In this document: in pieces, positions 7,491-15,254 of the stretch
How positions within the stretch are numbered: position 1 is the stretch's first letter
Layout: each line of letters starts with the position of its first letter
NCBI GenBank assembly: GCA_002715785.1
Contig: PBAA01000029.1
Span: 1 to 18,040, forward strand
Direction of reading: 5' to 3'
DNA from: Gammaproteobacteria bacterium
GTDB taxonomy: Bacteria; Pseudomonadota; Gammaproteobacteria; Pseudomonadales; Azotimanducaceae
DNA: 18,040 nucleotides
Made by a program: the position numbers and the translations under genes
Notes under the pieces: generated by a model
The model's input: only the letters and a program-made list of their open reading frames with translations
Databases searched by the model: none
Told to the model about the DNA's origin: nothing

Positions 7491-9290
7491 TCAATCATTA
7501 CAACCAGCCTTCCCCAGCGTCGCGTATTCGTTTTGGCGAAAGTCATCATCACTGAATAGCTGACGGTAAGTCCGACAATGAGCCGCTTGATCCGTAAAGC
7601 TCGTATCGTTAAGGACGCGTTCACGCATGCCTTCTCGAGTCAGCCGTAACGGCGACATGCGGATACCGCCATCCGTGTGGCTATCGAATATGAGCAGCCG
7701 TTCATTTTCCGCGTCTCCGTTTTTCCATCCGGTCCACTCGATTTCGTGACCGTCACGGCCACGGCCAGGACTCCCGGTATACGCGAAATTCGCCCAATAC
7801 GACATCATGCTTGCGGAAAGCGCATTGCGTGCCGGTTTCGCCTCACCGGCAATAACCATGGTGCGATCTATGAGATCAAAATTACCAAACATAAAGGGGA
7901 TCTCGAAGGCATGGGCGGCACCGAATAGGCTACCCAGATCCAGCGACAAGACATTTCGAAGATCGTCCCAATCAAACCGATACGCAAACACCGAATGCCC
8001 TTGTGTGTCGTGAAGTCTCTCGGCCAGTTCATCGACGGCCCTAAGCTTCCAGGCATCTGTCCCATATGCCGCATCCCGGTTGTAGCTGACGGAGTCACGA
8101 ATCCGATAGGGAATCCCAAAAAATCGATTGGTTACGCTGGGAGACATCGCGAGAAAAAGTTTCACTTCGTCGCGGTTGGTGCCAAGGATCACCGGCGTGA
8201 CGTTGTAGTTCGATACATCCGTGAAGATCTCGTCGGCCTGCGCGTCCGCCGGCAAAACGTATCCGTCTCCGAATATGTACGGCGTACCACCCATCATCCC
8301 GCCACCCTGGGCAGACAAAAGCTGCGACGGAGCCGCACTGCGTAGTACTTTCGCGACATCGGTATCGGTCATGGAGAGTTGTATGGCTTTGGCCTCTTGA
8401 CGATTTGCGGCACGACCATCGGCAACCATCAGTCGGTTAACGAGCTCACGCGAACTGGAATTACTTCCGGGCTCCTCATCGTCGCGAAAATTCTCGGCGA
8501 CACTAAACGAGTTGATCGTCAGTCCACCACTTTGCACGATGGCTTTGTGATAAAGCTCAGCCGCGAGCGAGGAAACCATCATGGTGAGCACGTTAAAGCC
8601 GCCCGCTGACTCACCAAAGATCGTGACGTTGTCTGGATCGCCATTGAATTGCGCGATATTTTCCTGAACCCACTCCAGCGCACGCAAAATATCTAAGGTT
8701 CCATAGTTACCCGAGTCGTCGGCCAGGTCGCCAGAAACGCGGAGCCCGGGATGAGTAAGCCAGCCAAGCGGTCCTAGACGGTAGTTGATGCTAACAACCA
8801 CCACGTCATGAGTGGCGGCAAGATTTGCCCCATGATAAAGGGGGGTCGCTGCTTCGCCGATGTGATTGGCTCCACCATGAATCCAAAACATCACGGGTCG
8901 CGGAGTTTGCAAACCAGGCGGTTGCCAGACGTTCAGATATAAGCAGTCCTCTTCGCCCGTGATCCCGGACGTTCCACCCCCGAATCCTCGTTGCGGGCAT
9001 GCGGATCCGAAATTCAACGCGTTGCGTACCCCTTCCCATGGTTGCGGCGCGCGCGGCGCTTTCCAACGTAATTCGCCAACGGGCGGCGTGGCGAAAGGGA
9101 TACCACGCCAGCCGAAGGTCCCATTCGGTTCTTTGTATCCAACGATCTGCCCTGAATTAATGCGGCGATAAGTTTCCTCGGCCAATGTAACTGGTGGCGA
9201 TCCTTCCATTAATCGCGACACGTACCAATAACTGACGGCACCAACCGCGACGACACACGCCGCGAGAACGAGTAAACCTTTTTGTATCAA
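7491..9290 (-). CDS. Type-B carboxylesterase, N-terminally membrane-anchored
   Basis: A 599-residue carboxylesterase of the type-B/cholinesterase family, close to the family's usual length. An uncleaved-looking hydrophobic segment at 5-22 suggests a membrane anchor with the catalytic domain in the periplasm. FGWRGIPFATPPVGELRWKAP at 59-79 and EDCLYLNVW at 114-122 are family signatures. HGG at 138-140 forms the oxyanion hole. The triad is Ser228 in GESAGG, Glu375 in GTNRDE and His460 in GAAHAFEIPF. The start is TTG with GAGGGTGG just upstream; an in-frame TGA lies shortly before it and no ATG occurs until residue 28, which would remove the anchor. It hydrolyses carboxylic esters. It heads the leftward operon with the SDR and VOC genes, so it may release an alcohol that the SDR oxidises (inference). 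Confidence 0.93.
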   Translation of the reverse strand: MIQKGLLVLAACVVAVGAVSYWYVSRLMEGSPPVTLAEETYRRINSGQIVGYKEPNGTFGWRGIPFATPPVGELRWKAPRAPQPWEGVRNALNFGSACPQRGFGGGTSGITGEEDCLYLNVWQPPGLQTPRPVMFWIHGGANHIGEAATPLYHGANLAATHDVVVVSINYRLGPLGWLTHPGLRVSGDLADDSGNYGTLDILRALEWVQENIAQFNGDPDNVTIFGESAGGFNVLTMMVSSLAAELYHKAIVQSGGLTINSFSVAENFRDDEEPGSNSSSRELVNRLMVADGRAANRQEAKAIQLSMTDTDVAKVLRSAAPSQLLSAQGGGMMGGTPYIFGDGYVLPADAQADEIFTDVSNYNVTPVILGTNRDEVKLFLAMSPSVTNRFFGIPYRIRDSVSYNRDAAYGTDAWKLRAVDELAERLHDTQGHSVFAYRFDWDDLRNVLSLDLGSLFGAAHAFEIPFMFGNFDLIDRTMVIAGEAKPARNALSASMMSYWANFAYTGSPGRGRDGHEIEWTGWKNGDAENERLLIFDSHTDGGIRMSPLRLTREGMRERVLNDTSFTDQAAHCRTYRQLFSDDDFRQNEYATLGKAGCND

Positions 9291-9340
9291 GTCGCCACCC
9301 TCAGATGTTGGTCATATGGTTTAGGATACGGGTCTGCACA

Positions 9341-10081
9341 ATGGAAACGAAACCGGTCAATTCAAGTCGTCTACCGCTCACGTTAGCTCTCCTGTTTTTG
9401 GCGAGCTGCGAGGCAACCAATGAACCGGAAATTCGCGGCCCACGATCACAGCCCGCGACCGCACTGGGTATCTACGCGCCACAACAACACCGTCTCTATG
9501 ACGGACGTTTCAATATTAGCGCAAGCAACGTCTATCAAGTCGGTTCCCTTAACGACACCCCTCCATGGGATCACATGGGGAACGACGCTGGGGACATAAA
9601 AGCTGTTGCTGGAAACATCTCCATTGACGTAAACGAAATCGACAACACCGGCACTTTCACAGCCGATCTCGAATTGTCGGAAGGTAGGTACGTTGTGACG
9701 CTCGAACATATCTATGAATTTTCCCCCTGCCAAGATGGTGGTATAGCCGCGTTTTTGTACGAGCATGGGGACGCCGGATGTGGCGACTCGAACTGGCCCA
9801 AGAGCCTTCTCTATATCGCCGGCTGGGGATACGGTAGCGCGACACTAAACGGCGAAACGCTATACCAGGACTACGAGATCCACTTTATGGTCACCCAAGG
9901 TATGCGTCATCGCGAGACCCTACAGGTCATGTTGAATCCCGATTCGGGAAACGCGGGTAGCGTTAATCCCGCGGCCCAGCAACTCGACTTCTATATCCGC
10001 AGCCCAGCTCGATCTGCGCTGAACCATCCCAATCGAGAGGTTTTTGACCATTTTTTTGCGATGGAAGTGACCTGGCGTTAG
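9341..10081 (+). CDS. Predicted lipoprotein of unknown function
   Basis: I do not recognise this protein. With the ATG at 9341 it has 246 residues. Its first 23 form a clear lipoprotein signal (SRLPLTLALLFLASC), with LASC as lipobox and Cys23 lipidated. An earlier in-frame ATG at 9305 would add twelve residues with no benefit to the signal, so I prefer the later start; GGATACGGG lies just upstream. The mature part is predicted mainly beta (alternating polar and hydrophobic stretches), rich in Gly, Asn and Asp. Two cysteines at 130 and 147 could form a disulfide in the periplasm. No catalytic motif stands out. It is divergent from the carboxylesterase (50 bases between starts) and convergent with the amidohydrolases. 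The two divergent genes may share control. Confidence 0.8.
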   Translation: METKPVNSSRLPLTLALLFLASCEATNEPEIRGPRSQPATALGIYAPQQHRLYDGRFNISASNVYQVGSLNDTPPWDHMGNDAGDIKAVAGNISIDVNEIDNTGTFTADLELSEGRYVVTLEHIYEFSPCQDGGIAAFLYEHGDAGCGDSNWPKSLLYIAGWGYGSATLNGETLYQDYEIHFMVTQGMRHRETLQVMLNPDSGNAGSVNPAAQQLDFYIRSPARSALNHPNREVFDHFFAMEVTWR

Positions 10082-10104
10082 TCGTCGGCCATTGCCAGGT
10101 GTTA

Positions 10105-10968
10105 TTACGAGTTTCGGATCTTGAGGACTTTACGAGCGTTCTCGCTCAAGAACTTGGGCCACACGTCATCCTTAAAAGAGACATCTTGCATATCGGTCAT
10201 GATCCTTTCTAACGAAAGACCTATCGGGAAATAACCCGCATAGATCACCTTATCCGCGCCGCGTGTATTGGCATAATCAATGATCGCTTTGGGGTAATAC
10301 TTTGGAGCAAATGCCGACGTCGAGTAGTAAAGGTTCGGCCATTTGAGCATTAGCTTGACGGCAAGATCCTCCCAAGGTTCGCAGCCATGACGGGTGACGA
10401 ATACGAGCTCCGGAAAGTCGTACATCACGTTGTCAATACGTTCGACCGCCTGTGGCCACATAGGAAAGCGTGGACCTGGAACCCCAGCGCAGGAAAAAAT
10501 CGGTACATCTAGTTCCACACACTTAGCGTAAATTGGATACATCTTTGCGTCGTCGATAGCAACCTGGGGATTGAACCCTGCATTGAATGCGCCAAACGAA
10601 CACACACCAAAGTCTTCGTATTGGCGCACCATACTGCGAACGCCTTCCATACCTTTGTTGGGATCGACGCTGCCCTGGCCGACAAAACGATCAGAGTGCG
10701 CTTCTAACGCCTTACGGCTGACGTCACCTCCGACGCCAATGAGCCCAACCTCGATGCCGAACCGGTCCATCTCGTGCAGAGTAACGGAGATGGGATCCTT
10801 ATTTCCGTACAACTCCTTCGGCACATTCTTAAACATATACTCCACCGGAAAATCCATATCGGTGGAACCGTCTTTCAGTTGAGCTCTAATGAAATCGTAT
10901 TGTGAAAAGTCGGTAGCCGGAAAGGCGATCATGGTATCGACGATTCCAATTCCTTCAGGCATTCCCAT
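10105..10968 (-). CDS. Amidohydrolase-2 family protein with degenerate metal site
   Basis: The 287-residue protein has the TIM-barrel layout of the amidohydrolase-2 family (decarboxylases and hydrolases such as ACMSD). Visible family features are SVTLHEMDRFGIEVGLIGVG near residues 61-80, MYPIYAKCVELDVPIF and a well-conserved-looking VFVTRHGCEPWEDL around 189-202. The metal-binding points are altered: the strand-1 D-x-H motif reads DTMIAFP, and the late GTDYPH aspartate motif reads YAGYFPIG. A single His is left in TRHG. It may be metal-free, catalytically different, or a partner subunit. The start ATG is twelve bases after the stop of the canonical amidohydrolase upstream, so the two are co-transcribed. 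I have the impression that similar proteins with the same altered motifs occur elsewhere, which I cannot verify here. Function unknown. Confidence 0.82.
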   Translation of the reverse strand: MGMPEGIGIVDTMIAFPATDFSQYDFIRAQLKDGSTDMDFPVEYMFKNVPKELYGNKDPISVTLHEMDRFGIEVGLIGVGGDVSRKALEAHSDRFVGQGSVDPNKGMEGVRSMVRQYEDFGVCSFGAFNAGFNPQVAIDDAKMYPIYAKCVELDVPIFSCAGVPGPRFPMWPQAVERIDNVMYDFPELVFVTRHGCEPWEDLAVKLMLKWPNLYYSTSAFAPKYYPKAIIDYANTRGADKVIYAGYFPIGLSLERIMTDMQDVSFKDDVWPKFLSENARKVLKIRNS

Positions 10969-10980
10969 TACCAGTGACCG

Positions 10981-12198
10981 CTAACCGGCAGCATAGAGTG
11001 CGTTGCGAAAGAGCCCACAGGTTGCGTCGCGTGGAATTTCATCTCGTGACAATGGTGTGTTTACTTCATCGGGAGTGGGTCCGTACTTTTCGGCCTGCGG
11101 CCGAAGCTTCTCGAGATCAAATTGATACAGTTGTGCGGCGTTCTCGCCGAGAAGCATGCGACGTTCGCGTTCGGGAAGATCTTTAAATGTAAGCCTTAAC
11201 GACTCGAGGTTATAAGGGAAGGTGCCTTCAAAGTGCGGATAATCGTTTCCCCAAAGAACACGATCGGCTCCAAGCTTATCGATACCATCGAGATCGGACT
11301 TGCTTGGGAAACTTGCACCGTACCAACAGTTGCGCTGCGCGTATTCGCTCGGTAGTTCCTTAAGAACCCATTCACCGTCATAGTGCATCTCGCCGATGGC
11401 GCCAAGCTGTATCCCCTGATGAATACCATCAAGTTGCGCAAGCATCGGACCAACCCAGGCGCAGCCGGATTCCGTGAGAATGTACTTAAGCCGCTTAAAA
11501 CGTTCGAACACGCCGCTCATCAATAGGTGTCGGAAACCGGCTTGGCAGTAAAAGGTTACTTCTGACATCCATAACGCCTCGCCAACCATGTCGTCGCCGT
11601 ATGCTGGCGAGCCCTGGCCGGAGTGCTGATTGATCACAAGGTCATGGTCCTGAATGGCTGCAAAAACTCTATCCCAAGCCTTGTCGTATAGAGAGGGGAG
11701 CCAATCGCAGTCCGGGGGAATCAGTGGGAGTAGGATTCCACCCCGCAAACCCGATTTTGCGATGAACTCGATATCTTTAATGGCCTCCTCTAAATCATTT
11801 GGCAAAATCAAACCGATGCCTGCGCGACGGTCCGGGTCTTCGGCACAGAAATCGACCAGCCACCGATTGTGAGCACGAATGCCCGCTAAACACTTTGAGT
11901 ATTGATCGGGCCGCGGCGGCTGTGCGATTACGATGCTCTTGCTGTAAAACGGTGGAACGGTGTTCGGGAAAACGACTTCTCCGACAACGCCTTGACTATT
12001 CTGATCTTTCGTACGTATGTCAAAATCCCAGTTCCGCATTTTCTTCTTGCCGTAATGTTCTTGAGATGGGTTCTTGTAGCCTCCTCGCCATTCGTCAAAA
12101 GCATCTCGAGATTTCGCATCTAGATATTCTCGATATTGGGCATGGCTTCCACCAGCATGGGTATCCGCCGTAATCAAGGTGTACGCATCGTTGCTCAT
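10981..12198 (-). CDS. Amidohydrolase-2 family metal-dependent hydrolase/decarboxylase
   Basis: A 405-residue TIM-barrel protein of the amidohydrolase-2 group. The canonical metal site is present: Asp12-Thr-His14 on strand 1, His192 in INQHSGQ, Glu243 in LTESGCAWVGP and Asp319 in WGNDYPHFEGT. Relatives decarboxylate aromatic or enol acids or hydrolyse lactones and amides, with zinc or manganese, in the cytoplasm; no signal peptide is seen. The ATG has AGGTGAG five bases upstream. It is the first gene of a two-gene leftward operon with the degenerate paralogue. Upstream, across 379 bases, is the divergent P450. Which acid or ring compound it acts on is unknown, but the P450 and CoA transferase nearby suggest a catabolic route for a hydrophobic carboxylic compound. 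Confidence 0.9.
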   Translation of the reverse strand: MSNDAYTLITADTHAGGSHAQYREYLDAKSRDAFDEWRGGYKNPSQEHYGKKKMRNWDFDIRTKDQNSQGVVGEVVFPNTVPPFYSKSIVIAQPPRPDQYSKCLAGIRAHNRWLVDFCAEDPDRRAGIGLILPNDLEEAIKDIEFIAKSGLRGGILLPLIPPDCDWLPSLYDKAWDRVFAAIQDHDLVINQHSGQGSPAYGDDMVGEALWMSEVTFYCQAGFRHLLMSGVFERFKRLKYILTESGCAWVGPMLAQLDGIHQGIQLGAIGEMHYDGEWVLKELPSEYAQRNCWYGASFPSKSDLDGIDKLGADRVLWGNDYPHFEGTFPYNLESLRLTFKDLPERERRMLLGENAAQLYQFDLEKLRPQAEKYGPTPDEVNTPLSRDEIPRDATCGLFRNALYAAG

Positions 12199-12577
12199 GT
12201 CTCACCTTTTAGTCTGCGCTGTATGAGCATAGTCAATGGTGTTGTCGTGGTCGAGCAGAGTACGCGGTAAAGCATTACTGCCGTTAGCTATGATCAATCC
12301 CTACAGATTTGTTGTTGTACTGAAGATCACGGGAATGGTCGCAATGCGTTGTGGAGCAATAGACTTCGTCGCCGATGCCTAACGGCGCCATACGGCCCTG
12401 CCCCGCCGATATTTCTTGAGAATCTTTCCGTCGCGTGAGCTGCCCGCTGACTGTTATCAATGCGCTCGGGTTTAACGCTTTTCTTTTCCAACTTAGAGAG
12501 TATATTCCCTGTCCTTCTGGCGACTGCTGTTCTCTAGTTTCGCCTCCTCTGTCGGGAACTAACTTGGATTTCTCACA
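12199..12577. promoter_or_regulatory. Divergent intergenic region between amidohydrolase and P450
   Basis: These 379 bases lie between divergent genes and must contain both promoters. I see no convincing tRNA, repeat or conserved gene. A leftward 120-codon ORF spans part of it, but it runs antisense into the P450 start and has no recognisable protein features. A TATATT at about 12501-12506, some 70 bases before the P450 start, is a possible -10 element, not a firm call. Confidence 0.5.
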
Positions 12578-13849
12578 ATGAACGATCAAGCACGCCTCGC
12601 GCTTTCCGAACCGGAAACCTTTCTCGATCAAGAGGCGGTTCATCAAATCTTTACCGAACTCCGACGAGATGATCCCGTGGCATGGTGCCCAGAAACCGAT
12701 GGTGGTCTAGGATTTTGGTCGATAACGAAGTACGACGACATTCAGGCCATTTCGAAAAACCCGAAAGTCTTTAGTTCGGACCGACTCCTCGGAGGGATTA
12801 CGCTCGAATCAGCAGAGATGCGCAGGCGACGACAAAACTTGGAAAACGCCTCAAAAGATGAAGTCAGCGGTGGTGGTTCGATCATTACGTCGGGTAGCAG
12901 CATGATCATGATGGATCCCCCAACGCATACACAACATCGTCGTATGGTGGCGCCTGGGTTTACACCGGGCCGATTGAACGCATTAATCCCTGAGATTCGG
13001 ACGCGATGTGTTGAGATCCTCGAGAATATCGCCGGTCGAGGCGAGTGCGAATTTGTCTCGGCCGTGGCCGCTGAACTCCCCATCCAGATGCTCGCAGAAC
13101 TATTAGGAGTCGAACAAGAAGACCGCAAAAAACTATTTGAGTGGTCCAACATTATGATCGGCGGCGATGATCCCGATATGCGCATCGGACGCGACGAAGT
13201 CATGGCGGTGTTCGGAGAACTATTCCAATACTCCGTGGCACTTCGTACATCGCGCCAAGAGAATCCTGGCGACGACTTAATCTCCATGCTCGTGAATACC
13301 GAGATGAATGGCGAACCCATGGAACTTGCCGACTATGTCTCTGCATTCATCTTGCTCGTTGTCGCCGGCAATGAAACGACACGGAACTCCATCAGTGGTG
13401 GCATCTTGGCGTTGAGTCAGCATCCCGAAGAACGACAAAAGCTCATCGATGATCCGTCTCTTATTCCGGATGCAATTGATGAGATCATTCGTTGGGTCGC
13501 CCCCGTGGTCTATATGCGGCGTACTGCACTCGAAGATACAAAGGTAGGCGAAAAGATCATCAAAAAAGGCGACCGCCTTGCACTCTGGTACATGTCCGGA
13601 AATCGAGACGAAGACAAGTGGGACGATCCCTTTTCTTTTAACGTCACCCGAAACGGTCCGAGACATCTGAGTTTCGGATACGGACAGCATCTGTGTATCG
13701 GTTGGCGACTCGCAGAAATTCAACTCACCGTCTGTTTGGAAGAATTACTCAAACGCTTTCCCGACATCACGGTAACGGGTGAGGTGGCTCGTATGCGATC
13801 CAATTTTCTCAATAGTATTAAACGCATGCAGGTTAGGTACTCGGGTTAG
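12578..13849 (+). CDS. Cytochrome P450 (bacterial class-I type monooxygenase)
   Basis: A 423-residue soluble bacterial-type P450. The helix-I oxygen-activation motif AGNETT is at 263-268, the K-helix Glu302-x-x-Arg305 is in DEIIRW, and the heme loop FGYGQHLCIG at 366-375 has Cys373 as the iron ligand. MDPPTHTQHRRMVAPGFTP at 112-130 is the typical C-helix region. By overall pattern it resembles the CYP124/125/142 and linalool-hydroxylase neighbourhood, which oxidise methyl-branched lipids, sterol side chains and terpenoids; this similarity is from memory, not computed. It needs a ferredoxin and reductase, and neither is encoded in the window. The ribosome-binding site is weak (TTGGA). It is divergent from the amidohydrolase pair and convergent with the CoA-transferase gene. 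It probably starts degradation by hydroxylating a hydrophobic substrate; the substrate itself is not known. Confidence 0.94.
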   Translation: MNDQARLALSEPETFLDQEAVHQIFTELRRDDPVAWCPETDGGLGFWSITKYDDIQAISKNPKVFSSDRLLGGITLESAEMRRRRQNLENASKDEVSGGGSIITSGSSMIMMDPPTHTQHRRMVAPGFTPGRLNALIPEIRTRCVEILENIAGRGECEFVSAVAAELPIQMLAELLGVEQEDRKKLFEWSNIMIGGDDPDMRIGRDEVMAVFGELFQYSVALRTSRQENPGDDLISMLVNTEMNGEPMELADYVSAFILLVVAGNETTRNSISGGILALSQHPEERQKLIDDPSLIPDAIDEIIRWVAPVVYMRRTALEDTKVGEKIIKKGDRLALWYMSGNRDEDKWDDPFSFNVTRNGPRHLSFGYGQHLCIGWRLAEIQLTVCLEELLKRFPDITVTGEVARMRSNFLNSIKRMQVRYSG

Positions 13850-13894
13850 TTTATTAGAGCAACATCGATATCGAAGCTTGCCCGAAAAGGTTAT

Positions 13895-15214
13895 CTAGAT
13901 TCCGTACAACCTGGAGGCTTCTGTCTTAAGTTCGTCCCGAAACTCGGGGTGCGAGACTTCCACTAACGCGGCAGCTCTCTCTTTCAACGTCTTCCCCCGC
14001 AGTTTGGCAATGCCATGTTCTGTCACCACATAATCCACGTACGTTCGAGGCACTGTCACCGCAGCGCCAGCGCTGAGGGTGGGCACAATTCGTGAGACCC
14101 GCTTGCCGGTGGCCGTTGGCACCGAGCTAGAGGGCGTGACACTGATCGATTTTCCGCCCTTCGAGTAGGCGCCCGCGATCATGAACACGGTTTGTCCCCC
14201 AACCCCCGTGTAGGGCCGATGGTCAAGCGCCTCTGCTGACACTTGTCCGGTGAGATCAACAATGAGTGCATTATTTACAGCGACAAAATTTTCCTGTTGG
14301 ATCAGATGTCGCAGATCATCGGTATAACCAAAGTCGTAGAGTTCGAAATGTGGATTCATGTGAATCTGGTTCAACTCTTCCTGATCGAGAGCAACACAAG
14401 CTGAGCCGACGACTTTGTGGCGGTTGAGTGATTTTCGCGCGCCGGTAACTACCCCCTGCTCAACAAGAGCCGCGACACCGCCGGTGATAAGCTCGGTTTG
14501 AATCCCGAGGTCATTGCGAAACCCCAGGTAGTTGGCAAGAGCCCCTGAAACTGTACCCACACCCATCTGCAACGTATCCCCATCGTTAACGAGTTCAGCC
14601 GCAACGAGCGTGTTGATTACTTCGACGTAGGCAACTTCTTCCGCAGAGGGCTCCGGCGCCTCCAGGTTTGCACCTTCCGAGGGCTCAGCTTCAACAAATA
14701 AATCGATTTCGTCGACATGGATGTAGTTATCGCCGAAGGTACGAATAAAGTCTGGCCGGACCTCGGCGATGATACGTTTGGCCCGTTGAGCTACCGTTTT
14801 AGACAGCCACACACCGTGCCCGAAGCTGCAAAACCCTAACTCATCGGGCGGTGAAACTGGAACCAAAAAAACGTCGGGGTTTTGGTGAAAACCAGCCGGA
14901 ATTTCATAACTTTGCCATATGCCGACCGGTAAGTATTCCACCTCACCTGCATGACACGCCGCCCGATTTGGTGGCGTGGCGTAGTTGTCGTGCAGCTCGA
15001 CCGCACCGATCATCCCCTCGTCGGTCCACGAAAAGAACGAAGCGGGATGGTCGACTCGGATATGGCTGAGGTCGCCCCTTTGGATACGGGTTTTCAATCC
15101 CGCACATAAGCTATAGGGCGTTGTCGAATAGGGGGCAACGTGAACGACGTCGCCGGGGAGTATGGTCGCGACTGCATCATCAATACTGACCAATTTCGTG
15201 CCGATACCAGACAA
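13895..15214 (-). CDS. Acetyl-CoA hydrolase/CoA-transferase family protein
   Basis: A 439-residue protein of the acetyl-CoA hydrolase / 4-hydroxybutyrate CoA-transferase family, at full length. The C-terminal half is diagnostic: NNALIVDLTGQVSAEAL, TGVGGQTVFMIAGAYSKGGKS, VSRIVPTLSAGAAVTVPR, and VVTEHGIAKLRGKTLKERAAAL ending in HPEFRDEL. Glu241 in GIQTELITGG matches by position the catalytic glutamate that carries CoA in this family; that assignment is by motif. The start is TTG directly after an in-frame TGA, with AGGAGG five bases upstream. The enzyme moves CoA from acetyl-CoA or another acyl-CoA to a free acid, the step that commits an acid to beta-oxidation-like breakdown. It lies 40 bases downstream of the third amidohydrolase and is probably co-transcribed. 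The acceptor acid is unknown. Confidence 0.92.
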   Translation of the reverse strand: MSGIGTKLVSIDDAVATILPGDVVHVAPYSTTPYSLCAGLKTRIQRGDLSHIRVDHPASFFSWTDEGMIGAVELHDNYATPPNRAACHAGEVEYLPVGIWQSYEIPAGFHQNPDVFLVPVSPPDELGFCSFGHGVWLSKTVAQRAKRIIAEVRPDFIRTFGDNYIHVDEIDLFVEAEPSEGANLEAPEPSAEEVAYVEVINTLVAAELVNDGDTLQMGVGTVSGALANYLGFRNDLGIQTELITGGVAALVEQGVVTGARKSLNRHKVVGSACVALDQEELNQIHMNPHFELYDFGYTDDLRHLIQQENFVAVNNALIVDLTGQVSAEALDHRPYTGVGGQTVFMIAGAYSKGGKSISVTPSSSVPTATGKRVSRIVPTLSAGAAVTVPRTYVDYVVTEHGIAKLRGKTLKERAAALVEVSHPEFRDELKTEASRLYGI

Positions 15215-15254
15215 TCACCCCTCCTCGCTCGATCGATCCCAAGTTCCCAGCGAT

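Noticed and set aside
9305..9340. Earlier ATG for the unknown lipoprotein
   Set aside because: It would place extra residues before a complete lipoprotein signal; the ATG at 9341 gives a normal signal length.
12284..12646. Leftward 120-codon ORF in the gap before the P450
   Set aside because: It runs antisense into the P450 start, has no recognisable motif and a low-complexity charged composition; most likely chance.
12742..13723. Two leftward ORFs antisense to the P450
   Set aside because: They mirror the P450 gene, which holds all expected motifs in the rightward frame.
13865..13874. Palindrome TCGATATCGA between convergent P450 and CoA-transferase genes
   Set aside because: A ten-base palindrome is expected by chance in a window this long and the site is between gene ends, not at a promoter.
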